Origin: an uncultured Prevotellaceae bacterium
GTDB taxonomy: Bacteria; Bacteroidota; Bacteroidia; Bacteroidales; Bacteroidaceae
Reading direction: 5' to 3'
Assembly (NCBI GenBank): GCA_947306605.1
Contig: CAMZHB010000061.1
Span: forward strand, 1-8,297
DNA length: 8,297 bases
Of the stretch, positions 1 through 5,362 are shown piece after piece. Each line of letters begins with the position of its first letter. Position 1 is the first letter of the stretch. Under the pieces are notes generated by a model. That model worked only from the letters and a program-made list of their open reading frames with translations. It was not told the origin of the DNA and made no database searches. Made by a program: the position numbers and the translations under genes.

Positions 1-114
1 CGGGACTGTGGCCATCACGTCCTCCATCTGCTCCTGCACGCTCGTGGCGTTGGGCTGGCGCTGCCAGCCGTGGTACTGTGTGCCGTCGTAGGACAAATAA
101 ATGAAATACCTCAT
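1..114 (-). CDS. truA: tRNA pseudouridine synthase A, N-terminal fragment (runs off left edge)
   Basis: TruA converts uridines 38-40 of the tRNA anticodon arm to pseudouridine in the cytoplasm. The reverse complement of the first 114 bases reads as 38 uninterrupted codons from an ATG at 114. The peptide begins MRYFIYLSYDGTQYHGWQRQ and continues with PNATSVQEQ, which matches the family's N-terminal block (YDGTxxxGWQxQPNxxSVQ). The catalytic aspartate lies further on in the protein, outside the window, so activity cannot be judged. The ATG overlaps the TGA stop of the upstream DUF5715-like gene (ATGA, 111-114), so the two are probably translationally coupled and co-transcribed. The start is fixed by the family's usual N-terminus. 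Identification is strong despite the short fragment. Confidence 0.93.
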   Translation of the reverse strand, partial: MRYFIYLSYDGTQYHGWQRQPNATSVQEQMEDVMATVP

Positions 115-947
115 CTCACGGTGATGTGGAAACAGCTCTGTTTGGCCTCGTATTTCACGTAGCACGTGCCCTGGCGGCGCAGGTCGTTGAGCACTTCGGA
201 GAGCACGTATTTGAGGGTGTCGTTGCGCGTGGGGCGCACGGCCGGGCCGTCGGGGTCTTGCACGGGCACGTAGTGCAGATAACTGATGTCGAAGGTGGTG
301 CCGTGGCAGTGACAGCTCTGTTCGGAAGCGTTGCGGTTGTGGCGGCGCAGTTTGTCCACGTCTTCCTGCGTGCGTGTCATCGACGTGACGAGCAGTTTGC
401 TGGGCGGGATGTGCTTGACGTACTGCGAATCGAGGAAATTGCGGGCGATGCGTTCGAGCAGCATCTGGGCGCGGGGCACCAGGTAGGGGATGCTGCTGTA
501 GAGCGTCTTGATGTTGTAGTAGGGGTTCAGTCCGGCATAGACGAGGCGGTCCTTGCTGTGTTCGGCGGCCTCACGGTTTTCAATGACGTCCATGCCCAAC
601 CGCTGTGCCGTGGCCAACTGCACGGGGTTGATGTCGGGGAAGCAGTCTTTGTAACTGCTCACGCTGTAAATCTTGTGTTTCTGTCCGTTGGCGCCGGCCA
701 TGAGGTCGCGGTGCAGGTACAGGGGAGCCAGCAGGACGGAGTCGGTCAGCCGGGCCTGTTCCATAATGGTGTCGACGACGGCCACCTCGCTGCGCTCGCC
801 CGATAGCATCCGCGCCACACGCGTCACCACCGAGGGAAAGAGCAGCCGCACCACGAAGAGTACGCCCACCACTCCGAGGAAGAACCGCACGAAATGGCGT
901 TTCTCGATTTTATCGGGCCACAGGATATGGTTTTTGTAACGTATCAT
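111..947 (-). CDS. DUF5715-like membrane-anchored protein, putative M15-like zinc peptidase
   Basis: The protein has 278 residues. A short basic N-terminus is followed by one hydrophobic segment (about residues 20-40) with no clear cleavage site, so it is probably an inner-membrane anchor with the rest in the periplasm. The C-terminal half contains SMTRTQ (R192), then H213-x-x-G216-x-x-x-D220, and near the end E267 and H274. This order of residues resembles the zinc-binding and catalytic layout of D-Ala-D-Ala carboxypeptidases of the M15/VanY type (SxHxxGxAxD, later E and H). I recall the Bacteroidetes family DUF5715 from memory and could not run a search. A cell-wall peptidase role is an inference. 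The start is the ATG at 947. A TTG at 965 in the same frame would place the -7 promoter element inside the gene, so it is rejected. It overlaps truA downstream by 4 bases and is divergent from phoH. Confidence 0.8.
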   Translation of the reverse strand: MIRYKNHILWPDKIEKRHFVRFFLGVVGVLFVVRLLFPSVVTRVARMLSGERSEVAVVDTIMEQARLTDSVLLAPLYLHRDLMAGANGQKHKIYSVSSYKDCFPDINPVQLATAQRLGMDVIENREAAEHSKDRLVYAGLNPYYNIKTLYSSIPYLVPRAQMLLERIARNFLDSQYVKHIPPSKLLVTSMTRTQEDVDKLRRHNRNASEQSCHCHGTTFDISYLHYVPVQDPDGPAVRPTRNDTLKYVLSEVLNDLRRQGTCYVKYEAKQSCFHITVR

Positions 948-954
948 CGGGGAG

Positions 955-962
955 CAAAAGTA
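955..962 (-). promoter_or_regulatory. Candidate Bacteroidetes -7 promoter element for the DUF5715-truA pair
   Basis: Read on the minus strand this is TACTTTTG, an exact match to the Bacteroidetes sigma-ABfr consensus TAnnTTTG. I see no clear TTTG -33 element 19-21 bases upstream. Only 7 bases separate it from the ATG at 947, so the transcript would start at or within a few bases of the start codon. The first 14 bases of context (TTTTGTACTTTTGC) are identical to those of the phoH promoter. Confidence 0.6.
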
Positions 963-1035
963 CAAAAATAAAATGGAAACACCTCATTCCGTCCCCCGAA
1001 ACTGTCGGCTTGCCCGGTGTTCCACTTTTCCGTGG

Positions 1036-1052
1036 CGTTAACAGTGTTAACG
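1036..1052. promoter_or_regulatory. 17-base palindrome, operator-like
   Basis: CGTTAACA (1036-1043) and TGTTAACG (1045-1052) are perfect inverted arms around a single G at 1044. A third half-like TTAACA follows at 1060-1065. The short, perfect arms look like a binding site for a dimeric regulator. It lies about 75 bases upstream of the DUF5715 promoter element and about 280 bases upstream of that of phoH. No regulator is encoded in the window, so the function is inferred only from symmetry. Confidence 0.4.
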
Positions 1053-1075
1053 TGCAGTTTTAACATTTCGGAAAA

Positions 1076-1155
1076 CGGAGACGGCGTTCCGGCTCTCAAA
1101 AGCGGCGTTCCGGACCGCAAAAACGCCGCTTCAAAATTTTGAAACGCCGCCTCTG
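1076..1155. repeat. Nested symmetric inverted repeat with 21-base phasing
   Basis: Two copies of GGCGTTCCGG (1083-1092 and 1104-1113) are 21 bases apart. Two copies of AACGCCGC (1122-1129 and 1143-1150) are also 21 bases apart. All four share one centre of symmetry at 1115/1116. The inner arms 1100-1109 and 1122-1131 pair perfectly over 10 bases with a 12-base loop. The outer arms 1076-1088 and 1143-1155 pair at 12 of 13 positions, one of them G-T. Between the two right-hand copies lies the 14-base palindrome TTCAAAATTTTGAA (1130-1143). There is no T-run after it, so it is not a standard terminator. It could be a two-turn phased protein-binding site or a REP-like interspersed element. Confidence 0.55.
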
Positions 1156-1220
1156 ATTGACGATTTCCAAATGTTGTGTTTTCCAGTCGTTTTCAAAGTG
1201 TTAAATCCGTGCAGGCAAAA

Positions 1221-1258
1221 CCTTCCTGTAGTTGCTGTTTTGGCAACTATCGGGAAGG
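1221..1258. other. Stem-loop of unknown role
   Basis: CCTTCC (1221-1226) pairs with GGAAGG (1253-1258), and TAGTTGC (1229-1235) pairs with GCAACTA (1243-1249). A small internal loop separates the two stems and the terminal loop has 7 bases, giving 13 Watson-Crick pairs. A run of six T occurs at 1275-1280, about 16 bases after the stem, too far for an ordinary rho-independent terminator. The element lies upstream of the likely phoH transcription start, so it would not be in that leader. It may belong to a small RNA or be a DNA-level element. Confidence 0.35.
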
Positions 1259-1334
1259 GCGAGGAAAAAGAAAATTTTTTCGATGTTTTTGTGAAATGTT
1301 TCGCGCGCAGGCGTGCGCTGTGCGCAGAATTTTG

Positions 1335-1342
1335 TACTTTTG
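1335..1342 (+). promoter_or_regulatory. Candidate Bacteroidetes -7 promoter element for the phoH operon
   Basis: TACTTTTG matches the consensus TAnnTTTG exactly and ends 24 bases before the phoH ATG, leaving room for a leader of roughly 20 bases. A TTTG at the expected -33 distance is not seen; the region there is GC-rich (1303-1326). The surrounding 14 bases, 1330-1343, recur in inverted orientation at 954-967 before the divergent gene. Confidence 0.6.
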
Positions 1343-1366
1343 CATGGGTAGAATCGAAAATACCGC

Positions 1367-2344
1367 ATGATAGAGAAACATATCATTCTGGAAGACGTTG
1401 ACCCTGCCGTGTTTTACGGTGTGCAAGGGGCCAACTGGCGTATGGTGAAGTCGCTCTTCCCGAAACTGCGCCTGATGGCGCGCGACAATGTAGTGAAGGC
1501 CATGGGCGAGGACGAGGACCTGCAGGTGTTCGAAGAGAAAATGCGTGCGCTCGTGACCCATCAGACCAAGTACAATGCGTTGTCGGAAGAGGACATCCTG
1601 GACATTCTGCGCGGTCAGAAAACGCATGCCGAGAGCGGTGAGGACGTCATCGTGTACAGCACGAGCGGCAAGCCCATCCGCGCCCGCAGCGAGAACCAAC
1701 TGAAACTGGTGGAAGCCTTCGAGGGCCACGACCTGACCTTCGCCGTCGGTCCGGCGGGCACGGGCAAGACCTACACGGGCATCGCCCTGGCCGTGCGTGC
1801 CCTGAAGCGCAAGGAGGTGCGGCGCATCGTCCTGAGCCGTCCGGCCGTGGAGGCAGGCGAGAAGCTGGGCTTCCTGCCCGGGGACATGAAGGAGAAAATC
1901 GACCCTTACCTGCAGCCGCTCTATGACGCGCTGGAGGAAATGATACCGGCCGTGAAACTGAAGGAATACATGGAGACGGGCGTCATCCAGATTGCCCCGC
2001 TGGCGTTCATGCGCGGCCGCACGCTGAACGATGCCGTCGTCATACTGGACGAGGCGCAGAACACCACCACGAGCCAAATCAAAATGTTTCTCACCCGTAT
2101 GGGCATGAACACAAAAATGATCGTGACGGGCGACCGCACGCAGATAGACCTGCCGCCGTCGCAGCGCTCGGGACTCATCGAGGCGCTGCGCATACTGAAG
2201 GACGTGCCCGGCATTGCCTTCGTAGAACTGACACGCAAGGACATCGTGCGCCATAAACTGGTGACACGCATCGTGGAGGCTTATGAGGCCGAGGCCAAAC
2301 ACCGCCGCGCAGAACAGACCACTGAGAATAAAACGAACGAATAA
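1367..2344 (+). CDS. phoH: PhoH-like ATPase
   Basis: This is a cytoplasmic P-loop ATPase of the PhoH family (325 residues, the normal length for the PhoH/YbeZ type). The N-terminal about 110 residues form the family's RNA-related leader domain. The ATPase domain follows, with Walker A GPAGTGKT at 128-135, the block SRPAVEAGEKLGFLPGD at 157-173, Walker B VVILDEAQN at 224-232 and the sensor TGDRTQIDLP at 254-263. Related proteins are linked to RNA processing and ribosome maturation, and in other bacteria are often next to ybeY, which is not seen here. The ATG at 1367 is chosen because MIEKHIILED is the typical Bacteroidales start and lies 24 bases after a -7 element. It is the first gene of the plus-strand unit; purC begins 13 bases after its stop. 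No defect is seen. Confidence 0.95.
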   Translation: MIEKHIILEDVDPAVFYGVQGANWRMVKSLFPKLRLMARDNVVKAMGEDEDLQVFEEKMRALVTHQTKYNALSEEDILDILRGQKTHAESGEDVIVYSTSGKPIRARSENQLKLVEAFEGHDLTFAVGPAGTGKTYTGIALAVRALKRKEVRRIVLSRPAVEAGEKLGFLPGDMKEKIDPYLQPLYDALEEMIPAVKLKEYMETGVIQIAPLAFMRGRTLNDAVVILDEAQNTTTSQIKMFLTRMGMNTKMIVTGDRTQIDLPPSQRSGLIEALRILKDVPGIAFVELTRKDIVRHKLVTRIVEAYEAEAKHRRAEQTTENKTNE

Positions 2345-2357
2345 ATACAGAATCATT

Positions 2358-3305
2358 ATGAACAAAGCATTAGTAAGAACCGATTACCATTTTCCCGGAC
2401 AAAAGAGTGTGTATCACGGCAAAGTGCGTGACGTGTATAATATCAATGACGAGCAGTTGGTAATGGTGGCCACCGACCGCATCTCGGCGTTCGACGTCAT
2501 CCTGCCCGAAGGCATCCCCTACAAGGGACAGGTGCTCAACCAGATTGCCGCCAAGTTCCTCGATGCCACGACGGACATCTGCCCCAACTGGAAACTGGCC
2601 ACGCCCGACCCGATGGTGACGGCCGGCGTGCTGTGCGAGGGCTTTCCCGTGGAAATGATTGTACGCGGTTACCTGTGTGGCAGCGCCTGGCGCGCCTACA
2701 AAAGCGGCGTGCGCGAGATCTGCGGCGTGAAACTGCCCGACGGTATGCGTGAGAACGAAAAATTCCCCGAACCCATCATCACACCAACCACGAAGGCCGA
2801 AATCGGTGAGCACGACGCCGATATCTCGAAAGAAGAAATACTGGCAAAGGGTCTGGCTACACCCGAAGAGTATGCTGTGCTGGAGAAATACACGCTGGCC
2901 CTCTTCAAACGCGGTACGGAAATCGCCGCCAAGCGCGGACTCATCCTCGTGGACACGAAGTATGAGTTCGGCAAGCACAACGGCACCATTTACCTGATGG
3001 ACGAAATCCATACGCCCGACAGTTCGCGCTACTTCTACAGCGAAGGCTACGAGGAAAAGTTCAAGGCCGGCGAACCGCAGCGCCAACTCTCGAAGGAGTT
3101 CGTGCGCGAATGGCTTATGGACAACGGTTTCCAAGGCAAAGCCGGACAACAGGTTCCGGAAATGACGCCGGAAATCGTGGAGAACATCTCCAACCGCTAC
3201 ATTGAGCTTTACGAACACATCACCGGCGAACGCTTCGAGAAGGAAACGGTGGGCGACGTGGCCGAACGTATCGGTGAAAACGTGACGAACTATTTGCAGA
3301 AATAA
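2358..3305 (+). CDS. purC: Phosphoribosylaminoimidazole-succinocarboxamide synthase (SAICAR synthetase)
   Basis: PurC joins aspartate to CAIR using ATP, giving SAICAR in de novo purine synthesis in the cytoplasm. The 315-residue protein shows GKVRDVYNI (21-29), ATDRISAFDV (38-47), the first SAICAR signature around FPVEMIVRGYLCGSAWRAYK (96-115), and the second around LILVDTKYEFG (195-205) with MDEIHTPDSSRYF (214-226). It is of the longer PurC type, compared with about 237 residues in E. coli. The open frame extends upstream to 2283 inside phoH, but the conserved N-terminus MNKALVRTDYHFPGQ begins at the ATG at 2358, preceded by an A+T-rich stretch and no Shine-Dalgarno sequence. It lies 13 bases after phoH and 2 bases before the lipoprotein gene. 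purM, an earlier step of the pathway, lies at the other end of the unit. Confidence 0.97.
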   Translation: MNKALVRTDYHFPGQKSVYHGKVRDVYNINDEQLVMVATDRISAFDVILPEGIPYKGQVLNQIAAKFLDATTDICPNWKLATPDPMVTAGVLCEGFPVEMIVRGYLCGSAWRAYKSGVREICGVKLPDGMRENEKFPEPIITPTTKAEIGEHDADISKEEILAKGLATPEEYAVLEKYTLALFKRGTEIAAKRGLILVDTKYEFGKHNGTIYLMDEIHTPDSSRYFYSEGYEEKFKAGEPQRQLSKEFVREWLMDNGFQGKAGQQVPEMTPEIVENISNRYIELYEHITGERFEKETVGDVAERIGENVTNYLQK

Positions 3306-3307
3306 AA

Positions 3308-3778
3308 ATGAGACGCTCCCTCATAGTTGTCGCCCTGTCTGCCTTCCTGTTGCTCTTGGGCAGTTGCAAGGAGCACTATTCCGACGGTGAAAAGGTCGGG
3401 ACGCTCATCGAATTTGCCAAGTCGGGCCTCATCTGGGACTCGTGGGACGGCCGGCTCAACCTGACGCAGACCGGTATGAACACGGCCGGCGCCCCGTTTG
3501 AGTTCTCGCTCGACAACGACCGCACCGATCAGGATTCACTCATCAGTCTGTTGCAGCAGGCACAGGTGGAAGGCTGGAAAATCAAAATCAAGTATCACCG
3601 CGTCCAAGGCTGGAACTGGTTCTCAAACCGTGGCCGCTTCAATTACTTCGTGGACGACGTGACGGTGCTTGACAAGAACTTTGCCAATGTGTTCCGCAAT
3701 GCCTCCGGCGAGAGGCAAGGCCGCGTGGTGGACACGATTTATGTAGTTATCGACAAATCTGAAATACGCAAGAAGTGA
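3308..3778 (+). CDS. Small lipoprotein of unknown function
   Basis: This 156-residue protein begins with a basic, hydrophobic lipoprotein signal ending in a lipobox LLGSC, so Cys20 is the likely lipidated residue after signal peptidase II cleavage. The residues after the Cys (KEHYSDGE) do not form the acidic run known as a Bacteroidetes surface-export signal, so I cannot say whether it faces the periplasm or the outside. The mature part is rich in aromatic residues (W43, W46, W90, W102, W104) and in alternating hydrophobic positions, suggesting a beta-rich fold. The segment SDGEKVGTLIEF...GLIWDSWDG resembles small Bacteroidales proteins that I recall as having unreliable enzyme names. I do not assign a function. 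It sits tightly between purC (2-base gap) and menG (4-base gap), so it is surely expressed with them. Confidence 0.88.
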   Translation: MRRSLIVVALSAFLLLLGSCKEHYSDGEKVGTLIEFAKSGLIWDSWDGRLNLTQTGMNTAGAPFEFSLDNDRTDQDSLISLLQQAQVEGWKIKIKYHRVQGWNWFSNRGRFNYFVDDVTVLDKNFANVFRNASGERQGRVVDTIYVVIDKSEIRKK

Positions 3779-3782
3779 CCTG

Positions 3783-4520
3783 ATGGGTTACGCCCAGGAA
3801 AACATCAAGCCCTATGATGCCACGGCCCCGAAAGGGGAACAGGTGGAACGCATGTTCGACGGCATCGCGCACAGCTATGACCGTCTGAACCATCTCCTGT
3901 CGTTCGGCATCGACCGTGGGTGGCGCCGCAAGACGATCGAGGCCATGCTGCCGCTGCCACACGACGAGATACTTGACGTGGCCACGGGTACCGGTGACTT
4001 CGCCTTACTGGCTTGCCGGCGGTTGCAGCCGCGACGGTTGGCGGCCACCGACATCTCGGAGGGAATGATGCAGGTGGGGCGCGAAAAGGTGGCGCAGGCC
4101 GGACTGGATGACGTCATCCGTTTCCAAAGGGAGGACTGCCAGGCCCTGAGCTTTGCTGATGCGTCGTTCGACGCGGTGACGGTGGCTTACGGCGTGCGCA
4201 ATTTTCCCGATTTGGACCGCGGGCTGCGCGAGATGTGGCGCGTGCTGCGCCCCGGCGGCCATGCCGTGATATTGGAACTGACGGCACCACAGTGCTTCCC
4301 CATGAAGCAACTCTTCTGGGTATATTCCCATGCCGTGATGCCTCTGCTGGGCCGCCTGCTCTCGAAAGACCGTAGCGCATACACCTATCTGCCCCGAACG
4401 ATGGAGGCTTTTCCTCAGGGCGAAGTGATGGAGGGCATCCTGCGGAAGGCCGGGTTCGGCGACGTGACATTTAAACGCTATACGTTTGGCTTGAGTACCA
4501 TGTACCTGGCCCGCAAATAA
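3783..4520 (+). CDS. menG: Demethylmenaquinone methyltransferase (UbiE/MenG family)
   Basis: The protein uses S-adenosylmethionine to methylate demethylmenaquinone to menaquinone, the last step of the pathway, at the cytoplasmic membrane face. The 245 residues fit the family well: VERMFDGIAHSYDRLNHLLS (21-40), SAM-binding motif I DVATGTGDF (65-73), acidic loop ATDISEGM (88-95), YGVRN (136-140), WRVLRPGG (152-159), ELTAP (165-169) and the C-terminal YTYLPRTMEAFP (200-211). Bacteroidetes respire with menaquinone and not ubiquinone, so menG describes the role better than ubiE. It starts 4 bases after the lipoprotein gene and ends 10 bases before aroE. AroE supplies chorismate, from which menaquinone is made, so the pairing makes metabolic sense. 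All expected motifs are present. Confidence 0.95.
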   Translation: MGYAQENIKPYDATAPKGEQVERMFDGIAHSYDRLNHLLSFGIDRGWRRKTIEAMLPLPHDEILDVATGTGDFALLACRRLQPRRLAATDISEGMMQVGREKVAQAGLDDVIRFQREDCQALSFADASFDAVTVAYGVRNFPDLDRGLREMWRVLRPGGHAVILELTAPQCFPMKQLFWVYSHAVMPLLGRLLSKDRSAYTYLPRTMEAFPQGEVMEGILRKAGFGDVTFKRYTFGLSTMYLARK

Positions 4521-4530
4521 ACAGAGAACA

Positions 4531-5361
4531 ATGAAAACCTACGGACTCATCGGCTTCCCGTTGGGACATTCGTTCAGCCGCGCCTTCTTCACCGAGAAGT
4601 TCCGGCGCGAGGGGACGGATGCGCAGTATCTGAACTTTGAGCTGCGCGCCATCGACGAGTTGCCGCAGGTGTTGGCCGCCCATCCTGACCTGTGCGGGTT
4701 TAATGTGACCATTCCCTATAAGCAGCAAATCATTCCCTGGCTGGATACCCTGAGCGACGAGGCCCGGGCCATCGGTGCCGTCAACGTGGTGCGTGTGACC
4801 CACGAGGGAGATGCCGCGGACGAGAAGGCGTATAGAAAAAACGAAAAGGCGTTTAGGGCGGACGAAGTGCCTTCTCTGTGGGACGACCCGTCGCGTCCGT
4901 GGCGTCTGACGGGATACAATTCCGATGTCATCGGCTTCATGGACTCTATCCGTCCGTTCCTCGCTCCGCACCATTGCCGGGCGTTGGTTCTGGGTACAGG
5001 TGGGGCTTCGCAGGCCGTGACTTATGGCTTGAAGCAGTTGGGACTGGAGGTGAAACGTGTGAGCCGTACGCCGCATGAAGCCGTGTGGGGATATGCTGAC
5101 GTGACACCAGACGTGCTTCGTGACTATACAGTCATCGTGAATTGCACACCGCTGGGCATGTATCCCAAGACGGACGTCTGCCCGCCGTTGCCCTACAATG
5201 TCATAGGCTGTGAGCATCTGCTCTACGACTTGGTATACAATCCTGAGGAAACACTGTTCTTGCAGAAAGGCCGTGAGCACGGCGCTACCGTGAAGAACGG
5301 CTTGGAAATGCTTCACCTGCAGGCATTGGCCGCTTGGAAAATTTGGAACGAAACGAAATAG
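4531..5361 (+). CDS. aroE: Shikimate dehydrogenase with an internal insertion
   Basis: AroE reduces 3-dehydroshikimate to shikimate with NADPH in the chorismate pathway. The 276-residue protein shows the shikimate-binding GHSFSR (12-17), FNVTIPYK (57-64) with catalytic Lys64, AVNVV (83-87), the GYNSDVIGF block with Asp132 (128-136), the nucleotide loop GTGGAS (155-160), NCTPLGMYP (204-212), and NGLEMLHLQA near the end with Gln264. Between AVNVVRV and LTGYNSD there are about 30 charged extra residues (roughly 93-123), where most AroE proteins have a short turn. This insert contains two related 7-residue units, EKAYRKN and EKAFRAD (98-111). It lies between the two domains next to the active-site cleft, but all catalytic residues remain, so the enzyme is probably active. 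It starts 10 bases after menG and stops 1 base before the TPM gene. Confidence 0.94.
   Translation: MKTYGLIGFPLGHSFSRAFFTEKFRREGTDAQYLNFELRAIDELPQVLAAHPDLCGFNVTIPYKQQIIPWLDTLSDEARAIGAVNVVRVTHEGDAADEKAYRKNEKAFRADEVPSLWDDPSRPWRLTGYNSDVIGFMDSIRPFLAPHHCRALVLGTGGASQAVTYGLKQLGLEVKRVSRTPHEAVWGYADVTPDVLRDYTVIVNCTPLGMYPKTDVCPPLPYNVIGCEHLLYDLVYNPEETLFLQKGREHGATVKNGLEMLHLQALAAWKIWNETK
4822..4863 (+). repeat. Degenerate 21-base tandem duplication inside aroE
   Basis: Units 4822-4842 and 4843-4863 are identical at 14 of 21 positions. The first 14 bases are almost the same (GA[G/A]AAGGCGT[A/T]TAG) and the last parts have diverged. In frame they encode EKAYRKN and EKAFRAD. The A-rich first unit and G-rich second unit suggest an older duplication, not a sequencing error. 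Confidence 0.6.
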
Positions 5362-5362
5362 A

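Larger units (their letters stand above)
948..1366. other. Divergent intergenic region, no gene, rich in inverted repeats
   Basis: This 419-base stretch separates the truA/DUF5715 unit from the phoH operon. It has no convincing coding region: the short open frames across it have no recognisable motifs and start without context. It contains the two divergent promoter elements near its ends and at least four dyad symmetries. These are an imperfect stem pairing 970-983 with 1016-1029 (two single-base bulges), a 17-base palindrome at 1036-1052, a nested symmetric element at 1076-1155, and a stem-loop at 1221-1258. There is also a GC-rich run at 1303-1326 just before the phoH promoter. Such density is more than expected for a simple spacer. 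Operators, an interspersed repeat or a small structured RNA are all possible. Confidence 0.75.

Noticed and set aside
126..806. Plus-strand open frame of 226 codons opposite the DUF5715-like gene
   Set aside because: Its composition (Val, His, Ala, Gly rich) is typical of an antisense shadow, and the minus strand holds a protein with an anchor and conserved motif.
948..965. TTG start at 965 for the DUF5715-like protein
   Set aside because: It lies within the -7 promoter element and adds an unlikely MYFCSP extension; the ATG at 947 is better.
1221..1280. Rho-independent terminator
   Set aside because: The T-run is about 16 bases away from the stem, and the region is not downstream of any gene on the plus strand.
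1171..1401. Short open frames in the intergenic region (1171-1401, 1176-1370, 1201-1386)
   Set aside because: They run through the promoter and into phoH, have no motifs, and cross a stem-loop; no support for translation.
2283..2357. Upstream extension of purC to a start at 2283
   Set aside because: The extra 25 residues are encoded inside the end of phoH in another frame and do not resemble PurC; the family N-terminus begins at 2358.
1247..2365. Minus-strand open frame of 372 codons opposite phoH
   Set aside because: It is a shadow of the real phoH gene, which has Walker A and B motifs and a promoter. The antisense product is rich in His, Arg, Ala and Gln without any family motif.
2370..3218. 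Minus-strand open frame of 282 codons opposite purC
   Set aside because: Shadow of purC, whose product shows both SAICAR synthetase signatures.
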